This document shows positions 43,503-54,900 of a stretch of DNA of 64,000 nucleotides, one piece after another (position 1 is the first letter of the stretch; each line of letters begins with the position of its first letter). The stretch spans positions 10,024 through 74,023 of the forward strand of contig LUVW01000013.1 of assembly GCA_001661515.1 (NCBI GenBank), read 5' to 3'. The notes under the pieces were generated by a model. The model was not told where the DNA came from. It searched no databases and saw only the letters and a list, made by a program, of their open reading frames with translations. This DNA comes from Capniomyces stellatus. Lineage: Eukaryota > Kickxellomycota > Harpellomycetes > Harpellales > Legeriomycetaceae. Made by a program: the position numbers and the translations under genes.

Positions 43503-46500
43503 TCAAATGCAGTCATACAGCACAATCGGTACCCAGCCTTCATTTTCGCTATGAAAAAATACCAGCCAACCACCCGGTTCGTCTACAATGGTTTGTACTA
43601 TATACCCCTGATCGCTAGGCTGGAAAACAAACTTTGTTGTCACTCCACTTGGGCTTTTGAGCTGTAGTTTGTAGTGCTTGTTTATGCTATTGGTGTTTTG
43701 TAGGGTTGGGTGTGGTGTTTCAACCGACATTAGATGAAAGTATATGTTTGAGCCCAATATCAGCGTCTTTGTCGTTGGCGATTTGATATAAAATTCAACG
43801 TCGCTAAAATGGTTGGTCAGAACTAGTTCAGGACAGCTGTACTTTCCTAGATACTGGAAAGGAATGGATATTGCCAACGAGTATGTTGCCGAGTTAGGTG
43901 CACCAACGACAGATCCCGTTTCTTTGTTCCCAGAGGAGTAGCTACCATTTGGCATAGCAAGGGGTTTGTTGCTCTTGGCTGGCTTTTTTCTACAGAAAAT
44001 TGACAGAATGCCCCCCTTTTGCACATGTCTTGAATCTGCAGCGCTCTTGGTTTGCTCGCCACCAGCACTGCTAATTTTCTGTATCTCTTTGTCTTCTCGG
44101 AAGGGTTTGTATAAATGGTCTGGCGCATCCTCGCTTCTGCCAACTAAACACATGCTGTTGCCGTTTGTGTTCATGTGCGAAAGCAGCAAAGCTTGCTTGT
44201 TTTTAGACAGTCTTGAAGGTCTTGTTCCCGTGTATATTTTAATTACACCCCGCTCAAACCCAACCTTTGACCCTGTTTGTACCTTCACCAACCTTTTCCC
44301 ATTATAGTTCATGCACTGAGCAAGCAAAGGATGGCGTTCGGAGACAATAGGCTCCGAGGCGGAGTTGACACCAACTTGCAAAGATTTGCTGCTATACAGC
44401 TCAACCTCAGCGTAGCAATCCAAGGTGCTGTCTTTTAAACACAATATAAGCGAGGTTAGGATATCGTTTCTAAACATTAGGTTTGACGTCACTAGGTTCA
44501 GTATGTTTATTTTGTGTCTAAAGTACACTGGCCTAACGCAGGGAAGCTGCCAAAACACCGGCCATGAAACTGTTTCATTCAAGTACTGGTATTTCGGATC
44601 GTGGGGGAAGTGTGTGTATATCAGGCGCTTGGGAGTCATTAAGAAAAACTCATCGTCTCGGATGCCCAGTGTATTTAACGGGTGCAAATATAAAGCACAG
44701 CAACTGTCGATCATCCTATACTCACCATCAATACAAACAGAGTTCCATGTATGGTTTGGATATTCAGGCCTCAAAGGTCCGCTTATTGTTGAGTCGGGGT
44801 GCGGTGAGGGTAGCTTCAAAGTGCCGTGGATTATGTGACACTCAATTCCGAGAATGTTTGCCATTGAATAAAAAAGATAGGCAAAGCCAGAACCACACGA
44901 TAATCTACGACTAAACACGTTTCCTGGAGACTCAAGGTTTATCAATACATCTGGATCGTAGTTTTTTGGAATTTCAGTATTTAGAGAAATATAGGTTGTT
45001 ATCCATAGAAATATAGCTCTTAGCTTCTGCACTTTGCTGTCTTTAAACCTTTTATCAATCATTTTACCCAGCAGTTCTTCAATAGACTTTCTTTTCCCAG
45101 CCAATTTTGTTATCTTCAACGTTTTGTCAATCTGGGTCCACTCGTCTTTAATCGACTTTCTATATTCAGGGCTGTGTTTGGTTTTTGGCGCAATGGACTG
45201 AATGTACTTTACGGGAGTGGTGTTTTCTGGCAAAACTGAATTAATAATCGAGTCCGTGACTTTAACGATGTGCGATGCTGTGAAATAACATCCAACTGGG
45301 ATGCATATTTTTTCCATAAAACTATTATTAGAACCAGGCGTCTTTGGCTTCAAAGGTCCGTGTATTACTTGATTGCAGCCTAATCTTTTAGCCAAAATGG
45401 CCTGGCTTTTGGTTGCATTTTTTCCTATTAGGTTGGCGTTTACGCTATTGGCACTATAATTGTCAAAACCCATGCTGTTATTTTGTAAAGAAGAACCCCA
45501 TTTTTTTTCAGAGCTTTTATCGTGCATGGGCTGCCTTTCAGTACTTTGGCCACTGGGATTTTTGTTTTTTGTAACTATTACACCTATATCCTGGCCACCC
45601 GAGTTGTTTTTGTTGAAAAATCGAGAATTGGTACTTTTAATACGTGCACTTTGACAGCCAGGAAAGGGTAGCCGATCAGTTTCGTTGCTATATATGTAGT
45701 TAATCTTGTTTTCTTCCACGTTTGTAGGCTTATAGCAACCGTAGTTATCACAGTCTTCTTTGATGGTCATGCTATCTGGTTTACCAAGAGCGTTTTTTTT
45801 GCAGATTTTTAAAGGACTCGGGCCTACACTTGGCGGATCGTGTTTTTTATTTTCTGCGACGTTAATAAAAGTATTAGAGCCTGTGGCCTCAGTTCCAGTG
45901 TCGTCAATTAATGGTGTAAAATGCACTCCAGGCTCCATAACAGCACAGTCGCTATCATGATCACAAGTGTTTAATCCATACATAGGTACATCCCCATCAT
46001 CCAATGTGCGGCTTTTGAGGCCGTCTTTATAAATTTTGGTATTCCCAGTATTCCCAGTACTCACAACAGTTTTCACAGCAATATCTACAGTTCTAATATC
46101 ATCTACTGTCTTCGAAACCTCATATATTTTTTCAAAACATTCATCGTCGATTTGACTCTCCATTTTGTGTTCTGGAGTTTTATCTTTGCTTGTAGAATCG
46201 AGTTTGTCATAAGCCAAACTTTTGATATTTTTTGTAACATTTTGCTCGCCAATCTTATTCACAAAGTTGCTACACAAGTCATTATCAGTGGCCAGGTGGG
46301 TTGTTTTTTCTTCTGTTTTGATACAATCGCTGTGTGCAACTTTGGAGTGATCCATTTGTATTTCAACTTTAAGCAGGTCTGAATTTTTACTACTGGGATC
46401 GTCTATTACATCAATAACACCATTTCTGGTTTGTGATGTATTGGTGTTTATTTCGTAGTTTTCCGGCCCAGATATGTCAAAGTTATTGCTTGGACATATA

Positions 46501-48260
46501 GTTGAGTAGGATCCAGTATTTTTGGTTGCTTTGTCAATACAATCATTGTGTTCCCGTATTTTTGAGAGATATTGATGCCCAGCAAATAAATTTGATGACT
46601 CAACAATTGATTTTGGGCTGATGTAAAAATCCGTTACCTTTGCATCCTCAATTATGCTGTTTGTTTTATATACCGAGCGTTGAAGATTGATAGGCAGCTC
46701 GGAGCTGAAGTCGCCCTCAATTGTAGCATTGCTGTTTTTATTGGGTACTGATCGCAAATGCGTAGCAGGGCTAGGTAGCTGGAATGTCGTCTCAATAGTT
46801 ATTTTAGAAATGTCTGCGCTGCTCTGGCCGGCGATGAACGTGTTTTTATTAGCAAAGTCGTCAACTCCGTCTCCGTTTAAATCTATTGATTTTTTTGATG
46901 GTTCATAGTCTGCAATGGGCAACATACTATTTTTGGGGCATTCGTTTTCTAAACATAGTATCAACCGACTGTTGCCTTTATTTGATTCTGAGCTTGGGGT
47001 AGAGTTTCCAACAGTACTCGAATCAGTATCAACCATGTAACGATCATCTTCGACGCGGTGGTCTGCTATTTTATAATTCGTGACGCTGGTGCATAACTCC
47101 GGCTGTGGATTCTGCTTTACAGATCTTGTAAAGCACTTTTCTATTGTTTATAATTATTCAACAGATATTTAGATTTCAAAAGTAATTTCTATCACATTTA
47201 TACTATAAACTAAATAGGTCTCAACAATACCTTCAGTGTAAAACGTATTAATGTAGCCAGGTCTACATCCACCCGAGGAAATATCGCTATTTTTTTCAAG
47301 CGGACATAGGCTGAAGGGGTTTGAATGTTCCCCCATATTAGTCAAACTAGCAATACCATTGTTTCTATGCTCGATTGGGTTGACCAATGTATTTTTGAGC
47401 TTCCCCCCAGGTATAGGAAGCGGTTTATATGCTCTTTTGTATCCTGGATTTATATATGTATCAATAGGCATATCCGTGCTTGTATTTGTATCCGTACTTG
47501 TATTTGTATCCGTACTTGTACTTGCATCCGTAATTGTATTTACATTCGTACTTGTATTCACATTTATACTCGTGCGCGCTTGACAGTGTGTATTCGAGCT
47601 GTGGTTTCCTTGAGCTGTGCTGTTGTTAGTATTGTTGCAGCTGGAAAATATCTCGGTACCGTTTTTGGGTTTAGCCTTAGGCTTTGGTACTGGTAATGGT
47701 TTTGGCGTTTTTGTTTTTAGTTTTATTATCGAGCCCTTGTCATCACTCACAGCGTCAGAGGTGGCCTTTTTGATATAGTCGGCAGGGAAATACCCTTCCA
47801 TTTTCGATTTCAACGATTTACCCCACCACCATTCATTATTGCCTATTTAATAATACAGTAGCACCAACACAAGTAGAGTTGGTAACAATAAAAAGAATAA
47901 TCTCAGAAGGGATGGTCGATAATCGATACTATATTTATTCAAGTTATATTATCTGTATCTGCTTACTGTTGTCGAGAACTTTTATGAGATCGCCTATAGA
48001 TTAAGAACACAAAGTTTAGATCCCACTCCACGTAAATACATCGAATAGCAAATCTTTTTAATAAAAGAGTTAAAAGAAAAAGAAATTATAGCGTATATAC
48101 ACATGGCGACTACCAGCCACTTTGCAGAAATAAAATATGCAGGCTTGGAGGTTGGTTGATGATACCAAAGCGTACCTTTATTGAGTGAAAGTCTGTTTGA
48201 GCCCGTGTCAGCAAACGGATACATCGCTTCAACATAGTAGAAATTGAGGTTTGGGTTCAT
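43503..48260 (-). CDS. cyk3: Cyk3-like cytokinesis protein: SH3 plus transglutaminase-like domain
   Basis: Four exons: 48260-48176, 47993-47967, 47842-47231 and 47140-43503, all joined in phase 1, total 1453 residues. Cyk3 acts at the division site with Inn1/Hof1-type proteins to promote septum formation. The SH3 domain (residues about 8-60) is assembled from three exons: YYVEAMYPFADTG / GDLIKVLDN / NNEWWWG...GYFPADYI; the middle exon is 27 bases. A 900-residue disordered part follows with Thr/Asp repeats. The transglutaminase-like core lies at about 930-1100, with RRLSCGSGFAYLF, NHTWNSVCIDG and YRMIDSCC supplying Cys (~989), His (~1037) and Asp (~1052). The Cys is one residue off the usual C-x-G-[YF]-A position, so catalysis is doubtful, as in other Cyk3 proteins. 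The C-terminal region after it is beta-rich. Confidence 0.92.
47470..47575 (-). repeat. In-frame Thr/Asn/Asp-Ser repeat in the Cyk3-like gene
   Basis: About eight imperfect 12-18 bp units related to TATTTGTATCCGTACTTG on the + strand encode repeated NTSTDT and NVNTST peptides in the disordered linker after the SH3 domain. Confidence 0.75.
47967..47993 (-). other. 27-base micro-exon inside the SH3 domain
   Basis: Flanked by TATAG on the 5' side and GTAAGC on the 3' side. It reads GDLIKVLDN in phase with both neighbours and supplies the strand between the RT loop and the n-Src loop of the SH3 domain. Without it the domain would lack that strand. Confidence 0.85.
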
Positions 48261-50257
48261 TTTAATGCTACAGTTACATAAGGTATCGGTGTCAATATAG
48301 CCTAGTATTAAGAGTTGAGCCAATTGTGGTGCTTAAGGTACAATCAATATTGTTTTATTTACTTTGTAGTTACACACTGAACTTTATTGTTGCAGAGCAG
48401 GTTTAGGCGAGTATTATGGATATATCCCTAGTCAGTTGGTGAAAAATAGGTATAGCTTACTTGTATAATTATTAAATATGCATAGGATTCGTTGAAGGTC
48501 CGCGTACTTGGTTTATCATCAATGCTGTTTGTATCCACTCATTAGCCACGGGAGGGTAGGGGTTAATATAAACAACACAGGCTACTAGAAAGGACTAGTG
48601 CGTCACCGATCGCTTTGGTGCAACTTCCTTTGACAAAGATACTGATATTTTTGCAGACAATATTAGAAATATTATGTATGGTATTGCATATAATACGTCT
48701 GTACACTTTAATTACCGAGTCTCGGCATATATATTTGACTTTTCTATAATGACTCCTGTTAAGTATTGCTTGTGTATTCTAATTTTCAAATATTCTAGTC
48801 TTGTAAATTAAAAAGTAAAAAATGAGTAATCAAGTTATCAGCTATTCAAATGTAAAAACGCCTCAAGAACTTGTCTAGGTGTAAAAAAAAGCATATTATA
48901 TGTTGTATATCACAACATGAAAATAACTAGGCTTTTCAAAAACTAATCTACTTGAACAAGTGTACTGTTTTTCTCAAAAGCAATAACTGAATAGGGTAAT
49001 TATGCATCTTTTTTCAATTGCAGATTTAAAGTGTAGGTTGTTTTTCTTTCTTTCCAGATTTGTAAACCATATTTCTAGTGGTTCAATGAGAATTTAACAA
49101 TGTTTAGTTAAAAAAAGTGTGACTGCGATAAATGTGGTAAATAGTGAAGATTTGTTTATTCTCTTTAGTTGGCGATGACTATGAGGAGGTAAAAAGAAAC
49201 AGCTCGAGTTGGAGCGCAGCAGTTCAACTTTCTGTGTTATTGTTTTTGATAGAATCATAGAGTAAATAAAAGTGTGACTCGTATTTCAAATCCGCAGATG
49301 TTATTGGACTGCGAATACAGTTTTGTATTCTATTTGTTTCTTTGCTTTTGTTTATCAATTAGGCGGGAACTGATGATCAAATGACTAGACGCCAGTTTGA
49401 CTTAAAAAGCGCTTACTTGCTAGAGCCAAAAAAAAAACAGGTTACTAGTTTGTAGTCTATTGTGCTCAAATTCACTTTAACAGTATAGTTTATTGGTAAA
49501 ACAAGTATTTTTTTCTTTTTAAACTCCAACGGGATAAAAAAAGTATAAAAGTAAGTCGAGCTTGAAATACGTGATTGGCGAATTATTTTTACTCCGCATA
49601 AACCAGTTTGTGGGTTTCTACTGGGAAAAAAAAAAGATATATGCGACTAGAAAATTTGCTTAATTGGCTTTCAAGACCAACAATATGTTTATTTTTACTT
49701 TTTGTGAAATCCAGGCTTCTCTCGAGCGAGACAAATCAAAACAGATGTTCAGTTTAAATATCAAATAGAATCGAGCTGCAGTTTTTGCTCAAACCTAAAA
49801 TATAAATAAAATATCAGATTGAAAAAAGTAACATTCGAGTAGGTAACCAAAATAAAGCTCCTCATATTTCAATAAAAAAAAACAAAGGCAAAACATAGCC
49901 CAGAAATTTGGTTAGCTAGTACGCTATGCTGGTTCTAATACGACACAGAAATAGCGTCTAGTGCTACTGACATGAATACGTATGTATGGTAGATCTATTA
50001 TATATATAAAAACAGCTTGATCAAAACAAAGTGCTTACAGATTGTGATATATCTCAACTTGGAAAATAAAGCAGCGCGTTAATTGGTAAAACAAAGTTCC
50101 GCGCTCTTGGGATCAAACAAGTGAAAAAAAAAGAAAAACTAAATGTAGAATAAAAAAAGTGGAATTATATATAAAAAAAAAAGGAAAAGGTATAGCGGAT
50201 TAAGAGATGGGAATTTATGGCCTTGTAATAGCGTAGAACTTGTGCAATTGAAAAAAT
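48261..50257. other. Intergenic region, nothing recognised
   Basis: About 2 kb with the Cyk3-like promoter on the left and the 3' side of the eight-cysteine gene on the right. AT-rich, with several A tracts. No supported coding exon, tRNA or repeat family was seen. Confidence 0.5.
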
Positions 50258-50686
50258 CTAAACTAGTGGGACTAACAGATTAGTAATGCTGGCAGAGTTG
50301 GGCTTGACTACAACTTTATCGGAATGACAGGGATTGTCTACAAAGATGTTGGTGGCTTGGGCCAAGCATCCATAGTACTTCTTTTCATCTCCGTTGCGGG
50401 CTTTAAACAGGTCGTTGAATAGCTTCCTCATGCATTTTTTGGTTGAAGCGGAATCGGGGCACTCGAGGCACTGGAGTCGGGCGTATACGCAGTTTTTTTT
50501 GGATTTCGTGAACGAAAAGTCCAGGCTACAAGCTTTGTCTTTGCATATTCTTTCGATTGACAACTTGGCTACTCTTCTGTCATGATATGTAAGCCCAAGC
50601 TTTGACTTACCAAAGCCAAAAATCAATGCTTGTGTTAGCGAGGATAAAGCTAGAATCACAGCGATTTTGCCTGTTGGATTTAGCAT
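50258..50686 (-). CDS. Secreted eight-cysteine protein, unknown function
   Basis: 142 residues from an ATG, single exon. Signal peptide about 1-20 (GKIAVILALSSLTQA). The mature part has eight cysteines (C48, C53, C66, C73, C76, C85, C107, C120), an even number consistent with four disulfides, and is basic in its first half (Lys/Arg-rich). A dibasic R37-R38 could be a processing site. I do not recognise the fold. Size, secretion and cysteine content are those of a fungal small secreted (effector-like) protein; this class is inferred and gives no function. No coding neighbour within 1.2 kb. Confidence 0.8.
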   Translation of the reverse strand: MLNPTGKIAVILALSSLTQALIFGFGKSKLGLTYHDRRVAKLSIERICKDKACSLDFSFTKSKKNCVYARLQCLECPDSASTKKCMRKLFNDLFKARNGDEKKYYGCLAQATNIFVDNPCHSDKVVVKPNSASITNLLVPLV

Positions 50687-51978
50687 CTTTTTGTGTATTA
50701 TTTCCTATGTTTTGGAGTAGTCAGCAATTAAAAGCACACAAACTATCGAGTTATTGTCTAATTTTTGGTTTTTGCCCAAGCGTCTTGTGCTGACTAGTGT
50801 TTGTATTCAGGTATGTAGGCCTTAAATGGTTTCAGTGTAAGCTTTTTTTTTTTTTTTGCTTGTCAAAAGTGTATAGAAATAAAGGCGGCAGAGAAATAGT
50901 CACTATCAGTATTAGATGATGTACAAGTTAAGCCTGTTAGTAATCGGATCAAAGAATGCCAACAGAAGGGTTGACTATAATATTTGCTTATATAAGGATT
51001 GATGCTCGTAAGATCTTACCTTGAATCTATGTTTCTGTATTTACCAGTGTTGTTAAAGTGTGTAATGGTAATAGAACAATGGTGAGTATAATTACAAAGC
51101 TAGGTCCGTAAACGTATTTACAAAAAGTTTTTCATGTATACTTTGACATTCCTGGAAATCAAAACCTAAAGACCTTAAATTTTAAAATGTTAAAAAAATA
51201 GATGGGAGAATTTCAATATAAAAAAATATAGATGGGAGTATACATTAAAACTTCTAGTGGTGAACTTTATACACTGTTTTCCTATTGATAAACCAACTTG
51301 GCAAGTCTGATACTTTGTATACGAACATTGGTGGTTCTAAACTGCAATGCAGTAAGCATTCAGAACCATTTACACATAGTGCTAATAGAAGAATTTATAA
51401 AAAAAAAAGATCGAGGTACCAAGGTCTTAAACTCATTTGTAACACTTGATTTGTCTTGGTGAATCAAAGTAGTATATTGTAGCTGTTCTAGGCTAGTGGC
51501 TCTGATCCAAAATTTCTAAATTAAACTATAAACATTAGTTTAAAAAACGTAAAATGTATATTAAAACAGAATAAGGCTTTGATTAATATTTGACTAGTGG
51601 GAAAATGATCTACAGAGTCTGGAAAAAAAAACCAGACTATGTGTTATACTGAATAATAATATTGTTGTGTACTAATCAGAGACATTGCATCTAAAACACA
51701 CACAACCCGCTTTGAGGCAGTAGACCTTTTGCAATTACACTGCGTCTAACAATGCAAAATATGTCTAAGTAGGGCGGTATCATTGGTATATAAAGGGTCT
51801 GACTGTAGAACAGCCACCATATTGACCTTGACCAGTTTATTTAGATCGCATGCAAAAAGCAAATAAATAAAAGAACGCAAAGACCCAGAAAATAGTTGTT
51901 GTAAAGTACATATATATATTTTTAAACTACAAAAAAACAAAACAAAAAACAAAAACAAAAAGACCTGAAAACGTTGTG
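50687..51978. other. Intergenic region, nothing recognised
   Basis: AT-rich gap between the secreted protein promoter and the 3' end of the Atg13 gene. It includes an uninterrupted T run near 50845-50859, and A-rich repeats (ACAAAAACAAAAA) just after the Atg13 stop codon. No coding signal. Confidence 0.55.
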
Positions 51979-54900
51979 TTATGGGTGAGGTGAATTTGGT
52001 CTATTGATAATGAGAGAGGATTGACTCATATTAAAAACCATGTCGTCCTCGCGATCCAAGATGTTCAGATTTGGATTCCTGCTTCTACCTTTGTCCTTGC
52101 TGTTGCCTTTACCCCTATCACTGCTGTCATCACCACCACCACTGCCTTCCGCCTGGCTACCGCGACTTGCTCTACTTAAACCCGCACCGCTGTTGCCCTT
52201 GGTTGTTGGGCTTTTGGGCTTGGCGGAATTGGTGTTTTCGTAGTTGGCCAAATCAGATCTAAAGGATATGTAGCTTGGCCCAATATTCTGATTGGTGCTG
52301 TACTTTCTAGCCGAAAATGGGGTGTTATTCAGGCTTTTAACTTTGGTTTCGGCACCGTTATTGACGTCGGGCGAATAGTGTAATTGGTGGGAGTATTCGC
52401 GGTGGTCGATATTGCTGAGGTCAAAATTTTTGTTTGAGGAAAGTGAAAATGGCGTTTCATATTTGCTGCTTTTGCTTTCGGAGCGACCTCTGTCTCTACT
52501 GAAGCTCTTGGCATTATTGCTACCTCGTCCAAATTGGTGCAAGTCGCCCAGATTGTAATTGGGAAGTGTTTTGGGGTTGAAATTTTTGATGTTGTAGTCA
52601 CTATCAAAGTCCAAAGAATGATCTAGGTCTTGGTTCAAGGTTAGCTGTTGTGTCGAAACAGAGTAGTTATGATTCTGATTCTGATTCCTATTCATGTTAT
52701 TGTTTTCGGACCTGCTTACACTTTGATTGGTTGGACTGTTTGATGATGGTCTGTATCTTGCTGTGCTGCCTTTAACGCCAGATCCAGATTCTTGGGCTAT
52801 ATGACAGAGTGGATCTAAGCCAGCTCCACCACCGGGGGTTTGGTTTAGATTTGAACTTGGTTGTTTTGTAGGCAATTCGCGTAGTAGTTTGCTTAGGTTT
52901 GACCCCTTCTGTTTCAAAGGATTGGCCAACTCTGAGTTTAAGTTTGGAGTTTGGGTATATTGCTTGTTCATACTGCTGTTGACAAAGGCATTATTTAAAC
53001 TAGACGACGATTTACTAAATGTTGGAATCGCTAGTTGTGTGTCCAGAAGCTTGATAAAGTCTTCAACCCGCTCGTTGTCATTTTCGATGGATTTATCAGC
53101 AATAGAAACACCGTCATTGCCAAGGTTGGTATACCGTACCAGCTGGTTGTTCATGTGACCGCTAGGAGATCTGTTGTTTTTGTCGCTTGATCGAGCAAAG
53201 CTCAATGCCAGTTGATTCTGGTCACCAAAAGAGCTTCGCTGGACAGACATGTCCATGGCAGTATTTGACAGGCTATGAGCAGCCGGCGCTTGACTGTATT
53301 GAGCCTGATTTCCGGCACTCCACCTGTTTGAGTTTCTCTTTTGAAACGATGAGGATAGTCTTGGTTCAATTATGTTTCCAACAGACGGGTTGTTGTTTAC
53401 AGTTGAGCTATTGTTAATACTAATGCTGTTGGTAATGGTGTTGGTATTGGTGTTGACATTAGTATTAGTATTGGTATTGATGCTGGTGTTGTTTACTGAA
53501 GATGGGCCTTCAAATGAGTAATGTGATGCTCGGCTTGTGTTTCTTGCACTTACAGGCCTCGAAAGCGACAGTGTGTTTTTTAAAGATGAGTAGATCCGGT
53601 CATTGGTGTCATAGTCAGTTGGGTTATATGCAGCGCTGCTGTTTGAGGCGTTGCTGGTACTACCTATCGCAATTGGCCCCTGTTTAGTTTGCTGGTTAAA
53701 CTGTGATGGAGAAACACCGGATTGCTTGAATGGCGAAACCAAGCTTAGTGATGGTGCTCCATAGCTTGAAGATCCTCGACTTGAAGAAATCGACTGGTTG
53801 TTTGTTAGGCTGTTCCTATGCGTGTTCAGAACTGAGCTGACGTTTGGGTTGCTGTTATTGGCGGTCGAGTGATTGAAGTTGTTGTTTTGGTTAATCATAG
53901 AGTTTGAGTTGAAGTTCATGCTGCTAGAATGACTGGCTGATCCAAAAGACTCCCCGCTAAAGTAGCTTTTCCCGCCCACTGAGCCAACATTGGTATTTTG
54001 CATTCCTGAGCTTGGAATGCTTCCTCTAGCGAGCTTTCGGTTTCTTATCGATACAGCATTGGAGATCTCAATACCACCACTGGAGTTTCCTGCTATCACT
54101 ATGCTATGAGGCCTTCTTTGCATCTGGCTGTACGATTGTCCTGGTTGCTGGCTCTGACTCTGACTCTGGATCTGGATCTGGAACTGGCTTTGGGATTGGG
54201 ATTGTGGCTGACTCTGTATTTGTGCTTGATTTAGTATATTTCTGCGATGTAGAGTTTCCAGCGACTTGTCGGTCTCTGTTTCGTACCCAGCATCCAAGAC
54301 ACTGTTTCTGAACCGAGTATAATCGCTTGACCGCCTGTTATTGGTCGGCAATCCTACATTCCCCACATTTCTTACACTGTCAAAGCTATCGTTATTGTTT
54401 GCGGTAAAGTTATTATAACTGTTCTGTGAGCCTATCTGCCCAGTAGCAAACGGAACCGACGTAGGAACCGAATTGGCGTACATATGTGCCCCGCCTATAG
54501 CTGCTGGGTTAACTCTGCTATTGCGGGTCAACGAGCCTGGCTGGCTGGCACCCGATATGTATCCCGCAAGTGTAGGCGTAAAGTACGAGTCGTCTATGCC
54601 CACAAACTCATTTCGGTTAGGCTTGCTGTTTATTCTGATTTGGCTAGTTGCGTTGTGCTCGCTGTACGACCGCATAACCCGAGAGTCAGCCCTTGATAAT
54701 ACCTCAAAGTCCCAATCCTTCCTATAGCTGACTGATACGGCCAAGACCCCTAATGGCGTAACCAAGGGCTCAAACAAATGATAGTTTGTCGCCCCCTCTC
54801 TTGGGTATAGCTGCTCAAACACACTTATTGTGTCACTGCCCCCACCCCTAAACTTACTCTGACCTTTCCCCTTGTCTCTAGCTCTTGAGTCCACACTTGC

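Noticed and set aside
48261..48323. N-terminal extension of the Cyk3-like first exon
   Set aside because: The extension would start at TTG. The ATG at 48260 directly precedes the SH3 domain.
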